A stretch of 13,984 nucleotides of DNA, from NCBI GenBank assembly GCA_964369975.1, contig CAYJFZ010000025.1:1-13984 (forward strand), written 5' to 3'. The notes under the pieces were generated by a model. That model saw only the letters and a list, made by a program, of their open reading frames with translations. It ran no database searches and was not told the origin of the DNA. The number at the start of each line of letters is the position of its first letter. Within the stretch, counting starts at the first letter, position 1. The translations under genes were made by a program, and so were the position numbers. Below, one piece after another: positions 7,095-13,931 of the stretch. The DNA is from RGIG3102 sp964369975. GTDB taxonomy: Bacteria > Bacillota > Clostridia > Oscillospirales > Ruminococcaceae.

Positions 7095-7165
7095 AGCGAA
7101 TAGTGAGAATCGAACTCACGACTAAGCATTGGAAGTGCCTTGTATTACCTCTATACTATATTCGC
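7095..7165 (-). tRNA. tRNA-Gly (anticodon UCC)
   Basis: A 71-nt cloverleaf with acceptor GCGAATA/TATTCGC, anticodon arm AGGCA-CTTCCAA-TGCTT (one G-U pair), T arm GTGAG-TTCGATT-CTCAC and discriminator T73, which is normal for tRNA-Gly. CCA is not encoded. It reads GGA and probably other GGN codons. Confidence 0.92.
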
Positions 7166-7284
7166 ATTTTAAAATATGTGCAGAAACTACTAAACTGCAC
7201 CGCCTTAAAGGTTTTTCTTTTGTTACCAAAATCCGACAGGGATGGTCTTAACCCTCTAATAACCCCGAAGAGTTTTTTATTTTG
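7166..7284 (-). other. 119-nt spacer between tRNA-Glu and tRNA-Gly
   Basis: No gene is supported here. It holds a 6-bp hairpin (GTGCAG/CTGCAC, 7178-7183 with 7195-7200, 11-nt loop) just upstream of tRNA-Gly and a 4-bp AGGG/CCCT hairpin. It is long for a tRNA spacer and may be another processed or structured RNA. I found no tRNA fold on either strand. Confidence 0.4.
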
Positions 7285-7357
7285 TACTCGATAGGGGAAT
7301 CGAACCCCTCTTTCCACCGTGAAAGGGTGGCGAACTAAACCGATATTCGAACCGAGC
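7285..7357 (-). tRNA. tRNA-Glu (anticodon UUC)
   Basis: A 73-nt cloverleaf with acceptor GCTCGGT/ATCGAGT (two G-U pairs), D stem GAAT/GTTC, anticodon arm CCACC-CTTTCAC-GGTGG, T arm AGGGG-TTCGATT-CCCCT and discriminator A73. It is the first tRNA of the cluster in the direction of transcription. CCA is not encoded. Confidence 0.92.
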
Positions 7358-7364
7358 ATTTATA

Positions 7365-7381
7365 ATAAGTATATTACTTAT
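7365..7381. repeat. Short AT-rich palindrome between transporter gene and tRNA-Glu
   Basis: ATAAGTA-TAT-TACTTAT makes a 7-bp stem with a 3-nt loop between the transporter stop and tRNA-Glu. It is too AT-rich for a strong terminator and may be an RNA processing signal. Confidence 0.35.
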
Positions 7382-7414
7382 CATCTTGGAGTACAAAGAT
7401 AATAAAAATTTTCT

Positions 7415-7666
7415 TTATCTCCAAATATTTATATAGATTTTTGTGCAAATGTATCCTACTTGAATACAACTCAATGCACTACTAATCATTAAGGGGTAGT
7501 CCCTATTACTAATAGCATAAATGGTCCACAATAGCAATCCTGCAAATATTGTTATAAAAGTTTTTAACGATAATCCATTTACATTATTAGTTTTAAATAT
7601 TCTATAGCATTGAGGAAAATACCCACAAGTAATAAGTATTGTTGCTATAATTCCAATTGTCATCAT
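7415..7666 (-). CDS. SemiSWEET / PQ-loop small sugar transporter
   Basis: An 83-aa membrane protein with three predicted helices (about residues 3-22, 35-53 and 57-77), the length and topology of bacterial SemiSWEETs. These dimerise to form a passive sugar channel in the inner membrane. The PQ-loop signature is GYFPQ at 15-19, followed by a short basic loop and GLSLKTF at 31-37. GLLLWTIYAI at 43-52 matches the conserved G..LW..Y segment of helix 2. The Asn usually found in helix 3 seems replaced by Ser, so activity and substrate are uncertain. A hairpin with T-run ends about 15 nt before the start. Both Trp are TGG. The family call is from motif and topology only. Confidence 0.8.
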   Translation of the reverse strand: MMTIGIIATILITCGYFPQCYRIFKTNNVNGLSLKTFITIFAGLLLWTIYAISNRDYPLMISSALSCIQVGYICTKIYINIWR

Positions 7667-7678
7667 GTTTATATTTTT

Positions 7679-7708
7679 TTTAAAATACCCTCCCTAATTA
7701 AAGGGAGG
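7679..7708 (-). terminator. Intrinsic terminator downstream of the 50-aa basic protein gene
   Basis: On the minus strand CCTCCCT-TTAATT-AGGGAGG is a GC-rich 7-bp stem with a 6-nt loop followed by GTATTTT. It starts 8 nt after the TAA of the 50-aa gene and lies shortly before the SemiSWEET start. Confidence 0.65.
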
Positions 7709-7716
7709 ATAAACAA

Positions 7717-7869
7717 TTAATCTTCATAGGATAAATAATTAAATTTATCTACTTTATTACGATTAGACTTTTTTTTACCTTTTTTATTTTCGGTAGGAGC
7801 GTCCTTTAATTTTCTTAAAGGTTTCTTTTTATCTTTATAAATTTTGCTTAAATTGTGTTCTTTAATCAT
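7717..7869 (-). CDS. Small lysine-rich protein (50 aa)
   Basis: ATG at 7867-7869 to TAA at 7717-7719. Fifteen of 50 residues are Lys and two are Arg, concentrated in two runs (KDKKKPLRKLK and KKGKKKSNRNK), with an acidic/aromatic tail NYLSYED. It has no membrane segment or recognised domain. Such composition suits a nucleic-acid- or ribosome-binding peptide, which is inference. The start overlaps the end of the upstream membrane protein gene by 8 nt, and a terminator follows the stop, making it the last gene of that operon. Confidence 0.7.
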   Translation of the reverse strand: MIKEHNLSKIYKDKKKPLRKLKDAPTENKKGKKKSNRNKVDKFNYLSYED

Positions 7870-8095
7870 AGGATTTATATTCTAATAATAATAAATCTAG
7901 TTTTTGGGTACAAATTTGCCTAGAATCATGATTTAGATATTTGATTCAAATAATATTCTCTTTATTTTGAATATCTAAAATTCTTATACAAGAGTATCCT
8001 TTTTTAGAGTATAATATTTGTCCTATTTTGTAGGACCTCTTATTATTAATTAAATAATATACCAATAAAATCATGATTATCATTAAGATTACCAT
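7862..8095 (-). CDS. Small N-anchored membrane protein (77 aa), one TGA Trp
   Basis: Starts at ATG 8093-8095, 2 nt after the upstream stop, and ends at TAA 7862-7864 inside the next gene. Residues 2-17 form one hydrophobic helix, followed by NNKRS, so the remaining 60 residues should face the cytoplasm by the positive-inside rule. The soluble part is beta-like (YKIGQILYSKKGYSCIRIL). Trp50 is TGA (7946-7948), so the standard code shows only the first 49 residues. No family is recognised. It lies within the probable lysis/membrane segment. Confidence 0.7.
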
Positions 8096-8097
8096 AT

Positions 8098-8259
8098 TTA
8101 ATTAAATATTTTATTAATTACATCTAAATCTAATTCGTTTAAAGATATTGATTCCGAAGAAAGAATATCTCCATCTAAAGAATAAGTTATAAAATCTTCG
8201 TTCGCTTCATGAATATAAAGCGTTTCTCCGTTAATCTCTACTTTGTTATTGTGAGCCAT
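8098..8259 (-). CDS. Uncharacterised acidic 53-aa protein
   Basis: Begins MAHNNKVEINGETLYIHEA and is acidic with a beta-hairpin-like N-terminal half and a helix ending VINKIFN. I chose ATG at 8257-8259, which overlaps the upstream membrane protein gene by 14 nt. A TTG at 8290-8292 would add 11 residues but overlap more deeply. No family is recognised and there are no Trp codons. Confidence 0.65.
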   Translation of the reverse strand: MAHNNKVEINGETLYIHEANEDFITYSLDGDILSSESISLNELDLDVINKIFN

Positions 8260-8446
8260 AATCTTTAGTTGTTGGTAATTGGATCTTTCCAAAAAACGCT
8301 AACTCTAAGATTATGAATAAAATAATAGAGGCTACCGCAAAAGCAGTATATCCTGTGAAAAATAAATAGCCTGCCCCTCCTAGTAACGTAAAAGGCAAAA
8401 GCATGAAACCGTAAATAGTTGCCAATAAGGCTTTGAAGTGATTCAT
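8246..8446 (-). CDS. Two-helix membrane protein, holin candidate (66 aa)
   Basis: Two hydrophobic segments at about residues 7-31 and 33-52 are separated by a very short turn (FFTGYT), with a charged C-terminus KIQLPTTKDYGSQ. Size, two-helix topology and a place close to the endolysin gene are typical of class II holins, which permeabilise the inner membrane at lysis. There is no sequence signature for holins, so this is context-based. Its stop is inside the next gene start. Confidence 0.6.
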   Translation of the reverse strand: MNHFKALLATIYGFMLLPFTLLGGAGYLFFTGYTAFAVASIILFIILELAFFGKIQLPTTKDYGSQ

Positions 8447-8463
8447 TTTGTTTTTGTTTAAAA

Positions 8464-8817
8464 TTATTTGATTACCAAACCATCATTTATTAATTCTTGA
8501 TAAAAATTCGGAATATTATTAAATACATTAGGAATGATTTTGATCAATTCATTAACTTTATCGCAAACATATTTTCATACCATTTTTGATAATTTAATTT
8601 TTTTCAATGTATTTAAATAATAAACTTGAATTAGAATCTTAAAACTAGTAATATGATTCCTTGCTAATACTTCATCTCTTGTGTTTTTCTTATCTTTTAA
8701 TATGTGTAAATCATCATAGTCAAATATATTAAAGTCTGAAATGGGTTTTGAGTTTTCAAATGCATTATCAGATTCTGAATATATTATCCTATTGTTAATT
8801 TTATAAAATTTAATCAA
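8464..8817 (-). CDS. Uncharacterised 117-aa protein, one TGA Trp, TTG start
   Basis: Read from TTG at 8815-8817 to TAA at 8464-8466 through TGA at 8575-8577 (Trp81). No ATG is available between the upstream stop codon in frame and the first residues MIKFYKINNR. The protein is soluble, with an acidic N-terminal half (FDYDDLHIL) and basic helices in the C-terminal half. It lies between the endolysin and the holin candidate, so a lysis-linked role is possible but unsupported by motif. Confidence 0.7.
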
Positions 8818-8836
8818 AAAATCAAAATAATTTTAG

Positions 8837-9277
8837 TTACTGATTTACTATCTTTTTTATTTTGATAATATAATCAGGGTCTTCAGCATATTTGATTCTA
8901 GATAAGAAAGAATAATAATCCTCTCCTTCTTTTATTCTATACTGAATAGATCTTTTATATCCTCTTACTGAATGTGACCAATGTTCAAATTTAAAAAATT
9001 CCATATTTGAAGAATCGTATAATCCGAATAAATTATTTTTTTCTTTAAATATTCTACTTTGAAAATGACCTGTTTCTAAGATAGCTTGAGCATACAGTAT
9101 ATCATGATGGCTAAGCTCATAATGATTTAGTGCTAACATCAAGTTTTCTTTACTAATAGGAAGATCTTCAAGAGCGGGTTTTTCTGGTGCAGTTTCTGCA
9201 AGAGAGATTAGACTAGCGTTATTGCTATTAAACAAATTGCAATATAGCATAGCTATTAATAGTATTGTAATTTTCAT
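8837..9277 (-). CDS. Exported glucosaminidase-type endolysin (GH73/FlgJ-like)
   Basis: A 146-aa peptidoglycan hydrolase. Residues 1-22 form a signal peptide or signal anchor (MKITILLIAMLYCNLF, then NSNNAS). The enzymatic domain begins near residue 45. AQAILETGHFQS contains the expected catalytic Glu68, NNLFGLYD is the conserved NLFG loop, and FEHWSHSVRGY and YAEDPDYI match the C-terminal family pattern. The enzyme cleaves the glycan backbone after Sec-dependent export. It is the first gene after a 208-nt gene-free region and probably heads a lysis operon. Its single Trp is TGG. Confidence 0.85.
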   Translation of the reverse strand: MKITILLIAMLYCNLFNSNNASLISLAETAPEKPALEDLPISKENLMLALNHYELSHHDILYAQAILETGHFQSRIFKEKNNLFGLYDSSNMEFFKFEHWSHSVRGYKRSIQYRIKEGEDYYSFLSRIKYAEDPDYIIKIKKIVNQ

Positions 9278-9288
9278 AATAAAAAGTT

Positions 9289-9451
9289 ATGTGTAATAAA
9301 TATTACTATCATCTAAAATAAAAGTTAGATCTAGAACTAGAAAATTCATCAAAAGCTAAGGCTAAGTCAAGTTTTATTGATTTTTGAATTTTCTATCGTA
9401 ATTTAAGATTATGTTATTATTATTAAGAGTATTAAAATATTTATTACACAT
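9289..9451. repeat. Nested inverted repeats (16 bp outer, 11 bp inner)
   Basis: ATGTGTAATAAATATT at 9289-9304 is perfectly inverted at 9436-9451. TAGAAAATTCA at 9338-9348 is perfectly inverted at 9385-9395. The two pairs are nearly concentric (centres about 9370 and 9366), so the region could fold as a long interrupted hairpin or present paired binding sites. No target-site duplication is evident directly outside. Confidence 0.7.
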
Positions 9452-9459
9452 ATTCAATA

Positions 9460-9482
9460 AAGTTAAGAGACTATTCTCTAGG
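9460..9482 (-). terminator. Weak hairpin after the 290-aa gene
   Basis: AGAGA-ATAG-TCTCT (9466-9479) follows the stop codon of the 290-aa gene and is followed on the minus strand by TTAACTTTATT. The stem is short and the T-run broken, so this is only a weak terminator candidate. Confidence 0.35.
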
Positions 9483-9485
9483 TCT

Positions 9486-10358
9486 TTATTTACTTAATGT
9501 TTTATATGTTTCTAAAAGATGATTCGGAATTACTATCTTATATGCTAAGATTTTATCCGATAAAGTTTTAATATATACTTTGTAATCTGCTAGAATAGAC
9601 TGCTCTTTAAATTCTTTTTGAGTTGCAATTCTTTGGCTTTCCTGAAGATATGCAGACTTTGATTTAGAGATAGCCTCCTCGCATTTAAATTTCATAGAAT
9701 TCAATTCTGATTGATATGTCCTATGTAAATTTTGTAATTTAAAAAACATTTCATCTATTTTTACAGAAACTCCCGGATTGAGAGTTTGTTCAGTTATTAT
9801 AGAATCGGATCCATTCAATGTTACTTGTATAGGATTAGATTCAATTTTGGAAATTCCTTTTCTGCATTTATATAATATAGAATCGTCGTGAATGTATTTA
9901 CCAATATTAGAAACTTGTGTTTCTAACCAATAGTATCTATTCCTTTCCTTAATTGACAATGATCCATAATACTCATCTTCGGTAAGTAATTTTAATGAAT
10001 TTTTTTCAGTAAATTCTAAATTGAATTCAGAAACATACTTATCAAAAGTATATTTATTAACTTCTAATTTTAATCTATCTCTTGCAGCAATAGCTTCCCT
10101 AAGCCATGCTATAAGAGATTTCAAGTTACCAATATATTCTATTTTAGATATATAATCGTCAAAAAATTGTACATCTACAGATTTTTTGGTTGCTTTAACA
10201 TCAGAAGAATTGATTAGGGAAATATTTTCATTATAATATTGAAAATTTTTTAACCCTTCCTCAAGCTTCAAATAAGTTTCTTTTGCCATATTGGCAATAT
10301 GATTTGCAGATGTTGAGGTTAACCCTGAATCTCCAAAAAATACTAAATCTTTTTTCAT
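9486..10358 (-). CDS. Uncharacterised 290-aa coiled-coil-like protein
   Basis: A hydrophilic, largely helical protein beginning MKKDLVFFGDSGLTSTSANH. Residues 25-50, 75-105 and 205-275 have heptad-like spacing and may form coiled coils. A short beta region lies between (IQVTLNGSDSIITEQTL near 177-193). The FFGDSGLTSTSANHIANMAK opening seems distinctive, but I cannot tie it to a function. No signal peptide or membrane segment is seen. Both Trp are TGG. It ends the thyX gene group before the gene-free region. Confidence 0.85.
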   Translation of the reverse strand: MKKDLVFFGDSGLTSTSANHIANMAKETYLKLEEGLKNFQYYNENISLINSSDVKATKKSVDVQFFDDYISKIEYIGNLKSLIAWLREAIAARDRLKLEVNKYTFDKYVSEFNLEFTEKNSLKLLTEDEYYGSLSIKERNRYYWLETQVSNIGKYIHDDSILYKCRKGISKIESNPIQVTLNGSDSIITEQTLNPGVSVKIDEMFFKLQNLHRTYQSELNSMKFKCEEAISKSKSAYLQESQRIATQKEFKEQSILADYKVYIKTLSDKILAYKIVIPNHLLETYKTLSK

Positions 10359-10359
10359 A

Positions 10360-10575
10360 TTAATCTTTTTCTTTAAAATTGTATTGTAATTCCTTAATTA
10401 AGTGAGTCATCGCATCGATTTGACCATGCGTCAATCTAATTAATGTTCCATTCATATCAATGTCAAATCCTTCTCCATTATGCCATTCTGACACTTCTAT
10501 ATAATCATATTTTTGGGAAAGGATGCAATATTTTGATAAATCATCATTTATTGCCTTTTTTCTATATTTGTCCAT
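10360..10575 (-). CDS. Uncharacterised 71-aa protein
   Basis: A small acidic protein between thyX and the 290-aa gene. YIEVSEWHNGEGFDIDM near residues 25-41 and IRLTHGQIDAMTHLIKEL near 46-63 give a beta-hairpin plus helix pattern that looks like a compact phage accessory protein. No function is known to me. The ATG overlaps the thyX TAA (TAATG) and its own TAA is 1 nt before the next ATG. One Trp, TGG. Confidence 0.8.
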   Translation of the reverse strand: MDKYRKKAINDDLSKYCILSQKYDYIEVSEWHNGEGFDIDMNGTLIRLTHGQIDAMTHLIKELQYNFKEKD

Positions 10576-11471
10576 TATATTAAATTTAATTGCTTGAATT
10601 CATTCATTACACCATCCGATAATAATTTTATATCAGGGTGAGGTTTTCCAGTCTTTCCTTCAGATCTTAATGCAAAGAAATGCCTCCAATCAGAAATAAA
10701 TGCCGTGTGAACAATTTCTGTAGAAAGATCAAAAGACAATTTACATCTAGCGTCTTCTGGCTTCCATCCACAGTCTAAGAGTTTAAAATAAGCCCATTCA
10801 GAAACAAGACTTGCAAATACCCAAGTATCTAATGCATCCCAATCATCTCTCGATAAAGTTGAGGAACTATAAGAGAATTCTTTAGCCATATTTTCAAAAT
10901 CGTGCGCCGAATTTAATATATCTTGCTTATTCAAAAGTCTAGGAGTGCTAAATTTAACCTGATTATCAAATTTACTCTTATTAAAATTGCAAAATCTAGT
11001 AGATTCTTGCCCGAAAGAATGAGGTCTGTGTCTAACATTACTTTGAGATCCAATTCTGTCACAAGTAAATTTAACGGCAATTCTTTTTTCGTGATATTCT
11101 GTAGGTTCGCATAAATATCGCAAATCGTCAAGCCAGTCGTTTTCGATTAACACCCTTAAATTAGTTGTAATATAAACTGCAAATTCAGTATTTGGAATAA
11201 TGTCATATATGTAAGTTTTTGAATATTTGTTTCCAATATATTTATCAAATATAGTTCCATATTTATCCATTTTTATAAATAAATACACAGTTCCGTGTTC
11301 CAGTACTGCTCCATGATTTAATTTAATCATCCTATCTACAAAATCTTTAGCTTTACCCTCTATAGGATCGCTAGCATAACAAATTCTTCCGCACTTCTCT
11401 ATTTGTTTATATATGCCCTCAAGACCTTCTTCTTGATGCCATATTTCAAAATTAGGATCTATTAGTTTCAT
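10575..11471 (-). CDS. thyX: Flavin-dependent thymidylate synthase
   Basis: A 298-aa ThyX that makes dTMP from dUMP using FAD, NADPH and methylene-tetrahydrofolate. The defining motif RHRxxSxxxxSxRF is at residues 147-160, including S157. The C-terminal GWKPEDARCKL, the TEIVHT segment and DWRHFFALR supply the dUMP/flavin-contact Arg residues of the family. Length is slightly above bacterial ThyX (about 220-250), through insertions before the motif. It supports phage DNA synthesis independently of host ThyA. All seven Trp are TGG, unlike neighbours that use TGA freely, so it may be a more recent acquisition or under selection against TGA. Its ATG lies 20 nt inside the upstream gene. Confidence 0.93.
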   Translation of the reverse strand: MKLIDPNFEIWHQEEGLEGIYKQIEKCGRICYASDPIEGKAKDFVDRMIKLNHGAVLEHGTVYLFIKMDKYGTIFDKYIGNKYSKTYIYDIIPNTEFAVYITTNLRVLIENDWLDDLRYLCEPTEYHEKRIAVKFTCDRIGSQSNVRHRPHSFGQESTRFCNFNKSKFDNQVKFSTPRLLNKQDILNSAHDFENMAKEFSYSSSTLSRDDWDALDTWVFASLVSEWAYFKLLDCGWKPEDARCKLSFDLSTEIVHTAFISDWRHFFALRSEGKTGKPHPDIKLLSDGVMNEFKQLNLI

Positions 11472-12261
11472 CAGATTTCTTATAAATACAACATTCTTCT
11501 CCAGCTACAAATACTTCTATAGGAAGCGCATATCTTTTCATGTTTTTTGAAAACTCTATACAATTTTCTATTGCAGGATCATATTCAACAACATAATCTC
11601 CATTATTATTAAATGCAATGAATTTTCCATTATATTCGTCATAAATTAGCTTTATGTTATTGTCTTTCAATTCAGAATAAAGTTTAACAAAAGAATTTAT
11701 TAATTTTTTTTGATCTGAATTTAATTTCGTATCAACTAATAATCCTTTAAATGGTAATCCATTTGCAGAATTTGATTTTATATCACAATAAGCTAATGCG
11801 GACTCTCTATTTTCATAAAAATAAGATCCAGAAAAATTAGAAGTGTAATTTGTGTAACTAGGTCCGTATTTGCAATAATTATAATGTAAAGCAAATGAAT
11901 TCAATTCAATTTTAGAAGGAATGTCATTTTGAATAACCCATGTGTTGTAAGTAATTTTGTTACTTCCGTCAATATTCGCAATAGCTGTTCTTTTAATTTC
12001 CATGTTAGGAAAATAAAAGTCTGATGCTTCTACAAAAGAATTAGATTCAAAACTTTTTAAATCGTCATATAATTTAAAATCTTCAGAAACGATAAAAAGA
12101 TGAGTTCCTTCTCCTATTGCACATAAAATTTCAACTATAAATTTGTCATCATGATATACGATTGTAAGATTCTGAGGAACAATTTTTATAATTTCATTAT
12201 TATGAATTGTTAAGTATTCTTTTTTCCTAAGTCTAGGTATATTTAATATAGGTGTTATCAT
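11452..12261 (-). CDS. Uncharacterised 269-aa protein
   Basis: A soluble, beta-rich protein beginning MITPILNIPRLRKKEY. It has repeated strand-like stretches in the first 150 residues, a helical stretch near 180-200, and a C-terminus ending in polar residues. No catalytic motif, signal peptide or membrane segment is seen and no family is recognised. It overlaps thyX by 20 nt, implying coupled translation. One Trp, TGG. Confidence 0.8.
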   Translation of the reverse strand: MITPILNIPRLRKKEYLTIHNNEIIKIVPQNLTIVYHDDKFIVEILCAIGEGTHLFIVSEDFKLYDDLKSFESNSFVEASDFYFPNMEIKRTAIANIDGSNKITYNTWVIQNDIPSKIELNSFALHYNYCKYGPSYTNYTSNFSGSYFYENRESALAYCDIKSNSANGLPFKGLLVDTKLNSDQKKLINSFVKLYSELKDNNIKLIYDEYNGKFIAFNNNGDYVVEYDPAIENCIEFSKNMKRYALPIEVFVAGEECCIYKKSDETNRS

Positions 12262-12269
12262 TTTTTTTA

Positions 12270-12461
12270 TTATAAATTATTTATTGTTTTAGGAACTAGT
12301 GTATATAATTCAAAGTCATCTGTAATCATATATGAAATTTCATCTATATTGTAAAATTTTTCAAGATATTTTTCTATATCAGATCCTATCTGATCTTCTA
12401 TATAATCTAAATGAATTATATCAGCAGTTCCTGAATTGTAATTTAATACTATTATTTTCAT
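12270..12461 (-). CDS. Uncharacterised acidic 63-aa protein
   Basis: Begins MKIIVLNYNSGTADIIHLDY and is acidic, with alternating strands and a helix (DIEKYLEKFY near residues 29-38). It has no recognised family and no Trp. The ATG at 12459-12461 is 1 nt after the upstream TAA, and the next gene starts 8 nt after its stop, consistent with a tightly packed operon. Confidence 0.7.
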   Translation of the reverse strand: MKIIVLNYNSGTADIIHLDYIEDQIGSDIEKYLEKFYNIDEISYMITDDFELYTLVPKTINNL

Positions 12462-12462
12462 G

Positions 12463-12828
12463 TTATATATTAGTTAATTCTTCTTCAATGCATTCAGCTA
12501 AACATGTTTCTCCATTAGAGAAACTCATTATAAAATTATAATTTCCATTGCCATCTGGATATAATTCATAAATTCCGTAACAATCATCATGTTCTACATG
12601 TTCAAATATTTCAAAAATTCTTCCTTTGCTATGGAAAAATCTTTCTTCTAATTCAGAATGATTTCAAGCATGATAACAAAGAAGATCTTGTAAATATGTA
12701 TCATATTCCTGTAATTCATCATTACCATTTTGTAGTTCAATACATTTTTCTTTAGCTCACTCCTCTGCCGTCTTTCCTAAAAGATCAATCTGCCTTAATT
12801 TGCCTGTATGTAATTCTGTATGACTCAT
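12463..12828 (-). CDS. Uncharacterised 121-aa protein visible only with TGA as Trp
   Basis: From ATG 12826-12828 to TAA 12463-12465, read through TGA at 12757-12759 (W24) and 12664-12666 (W55). Under the standard code it breaks into three short pieces. The protein is acidic and starts MSHTELHTGKLRQIDLLG. A helical N-terminal half with EEWAKEKCIELQ is followed by a beta-rich part (YGIYELYPDGNGNYNF). Its ATG overlaps the upstream TAA (TAATG). No family is recognised; both Trp are TGA. Confidence 0.75.
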
Positions 12829-13160
12829 TATTCTACTGGTTTATATGTAACGCTAGGAATTTCTTCGTATTCTAATGCGTGACATTTATATCCCACATCT
12901 TCCCAACTTTGCATTTCTGAAAAACTTTGATAACATCCTCGCACTCCAACAAATCCGTCATTTAATTTATATACATCAACAGCAGTTGAAAACCATCTAT
13001 GATTGTCAATTTCTAATTTAGATGCTACTCTTTCAGGAGTTCCTAAATCCCCATCCTGAATTCTTCAATCAACATCTGTTAAACATAGAAATTTTTCATC
13101 AGACGGATTATTATTTATGAATTCTATAAATTCTTTTACTTTCATATTAATTGTATTCAT
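12828..13160 (-). CDS. Uncharacterised 110-aa protein, one TGA Trp
   Basis: Read from ATG 13158-13160 to TAA 12828-12830 through TGA at 13065-13067 (W32 in LTDVDW). Other features are HRWFSTAVDVYKL near residues 54-66, GFVGVRGCYQSFSEMQSWED near 69-88, and a C-terminus EEIPSVTYKPVE. The HRWF to GFVGV to SVTY pattern reads as a compact beta protein of the kind found as accessory genes in many phages; function unknown. A second ATG at 13145 is possible. It overlaps the upstream gene by 14 nt. Two other Trp are TGG. Confidence 0.75.
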
Positions 13161-13380
13161 TATTTAAATCCTCATTATAAATTCTATCTATCCTTTCCTT
13201 AAGTTTTTCCACGGAAGTAACACTTAAATCTTTAGGATTAGAAATTTTAAATGATTTACTATTGATAAAATATCTAATTTCGAATTTATAATGTTTTCAT
13301 GGATCCATATGTTTGATAGCGTATCCTCGAACTTTACCATATATAGTAATAAAATTCGAATCAGATGTATAAAATTCCAT
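13147..13380 (-). CDS. Uncharacterised 77-aa protein, one TGA Trp
   Basis: From ATG 13378-13380, overlapping the upstream TAA (TAATG), to TAA 13147-13149, through TGA at 13297-13299 (W28 in MDPWKHYKF). The first half is beta-rich (FITIYGKVRGYAI) and the second half ends in a charged helix (SVEKLKERIDRIYNEDL). No family is recognised. The standard code shows only a 27-aa stub. Confidence 0.72.
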
Positions 13381-13931
13381 TACATATCTCTCCTAGCTTC
13401 TTCTATAGAAGGATGAATATATTTACATCTAGAAACTCCCATATTGCCATTTTTAAAAACTTTAACCCAATCATCAATTCGTTCTTCCCCTATTCCGTGT
13501 AAAACAAATTCTTTAGTTGGAAACAATTTCGACAACTCCAGCATTTCTTCTTCATGATCATACCATTTTGCCTCAAAATCTAATCCTTCTAAACTATGTG
13601 CATAATTAGAGATTTTATGCATGGCATTTAACTCATCTTGAGTTAAGTTTGTCTTTAATTTAAAACGTGTGAAATATCCCATATTATATTTGATTATATT
13701 TACATTGTTATTTAACTTAAAATTATCGCTTTTGCAAATGCAATAATACTCATTTTCAAATTCAATTAATTTATGTATATGAAAGTTTCCTGAATAACCA
13801 ATAATAACAAACGTGTCATTTTCTACATAATATTTATCAGAAAATACAAAAATGTATGTATTATGCTTTATTTTTTCAAATTTTCCAATAGCTACCTTTT
13901 TTATACAATTCAAGTTAACTTCTCATTCCAT
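13380..13931 (-). CDS. Uncharacterised 183-aa protein, TGA at codon 3
   Basis: With TGA as Trp the frame opens at ATG 13929-13931 and reads MEWEVNLNC; the standard code forces a later TTG start at 13913. The C-terminal part has LTQDELNAMHKIS (about 96-108), AKWYDHEEEMLELSKLFP (about 120-137) and FVLHGIGEERIDDWVKVFKN (about 142-161). This WY..EE...LS..FP...F.L.G.GEE..D.W pattern recalls a widespread phage and plasmid protein of unknown function, from memory only. The N-terminal half is beta-rich. Two Trp are TGG. Confidence 0.78.

Larger units (their letters stand above)
9278..9485 (-). promoter_or_regulatory. Gene-free region upstream of the endolysin operon
   Basis: This is the longest stretch without a gene outside the tRNA cluster. 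It contains the nested inverted repeats listed separately, a tandem TTCTAG-TTCTAG, and a TTTG followed 22 nt later by TAACTTTT. The latter loosely resembles the Bacteroidota TTTG / TAnnTTTG promoter but is not a clean match. A promoter for the endolysin operon is likely here on position alone. Confidence 0.35.

Noticed and set aside
7103..7359. Short ORFs on both strands in 7103-7359
   Set aside because: They run through tRNA-Gly and tRNA-Glu and have no protein-like features; they are chance frames.
9289..9451. Recent miniature inverted-repeat transposon
   Set aside because: The terminal-type repeats are there, but no direct target-site duplication flanks them and no second copy is visible in the window; kept only as a nested repeat.
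10931..11131. Minus-strand ORF 10931-11131
   Set aside because: It is an alternative frame fully inside thyX, which has its defining motif there.
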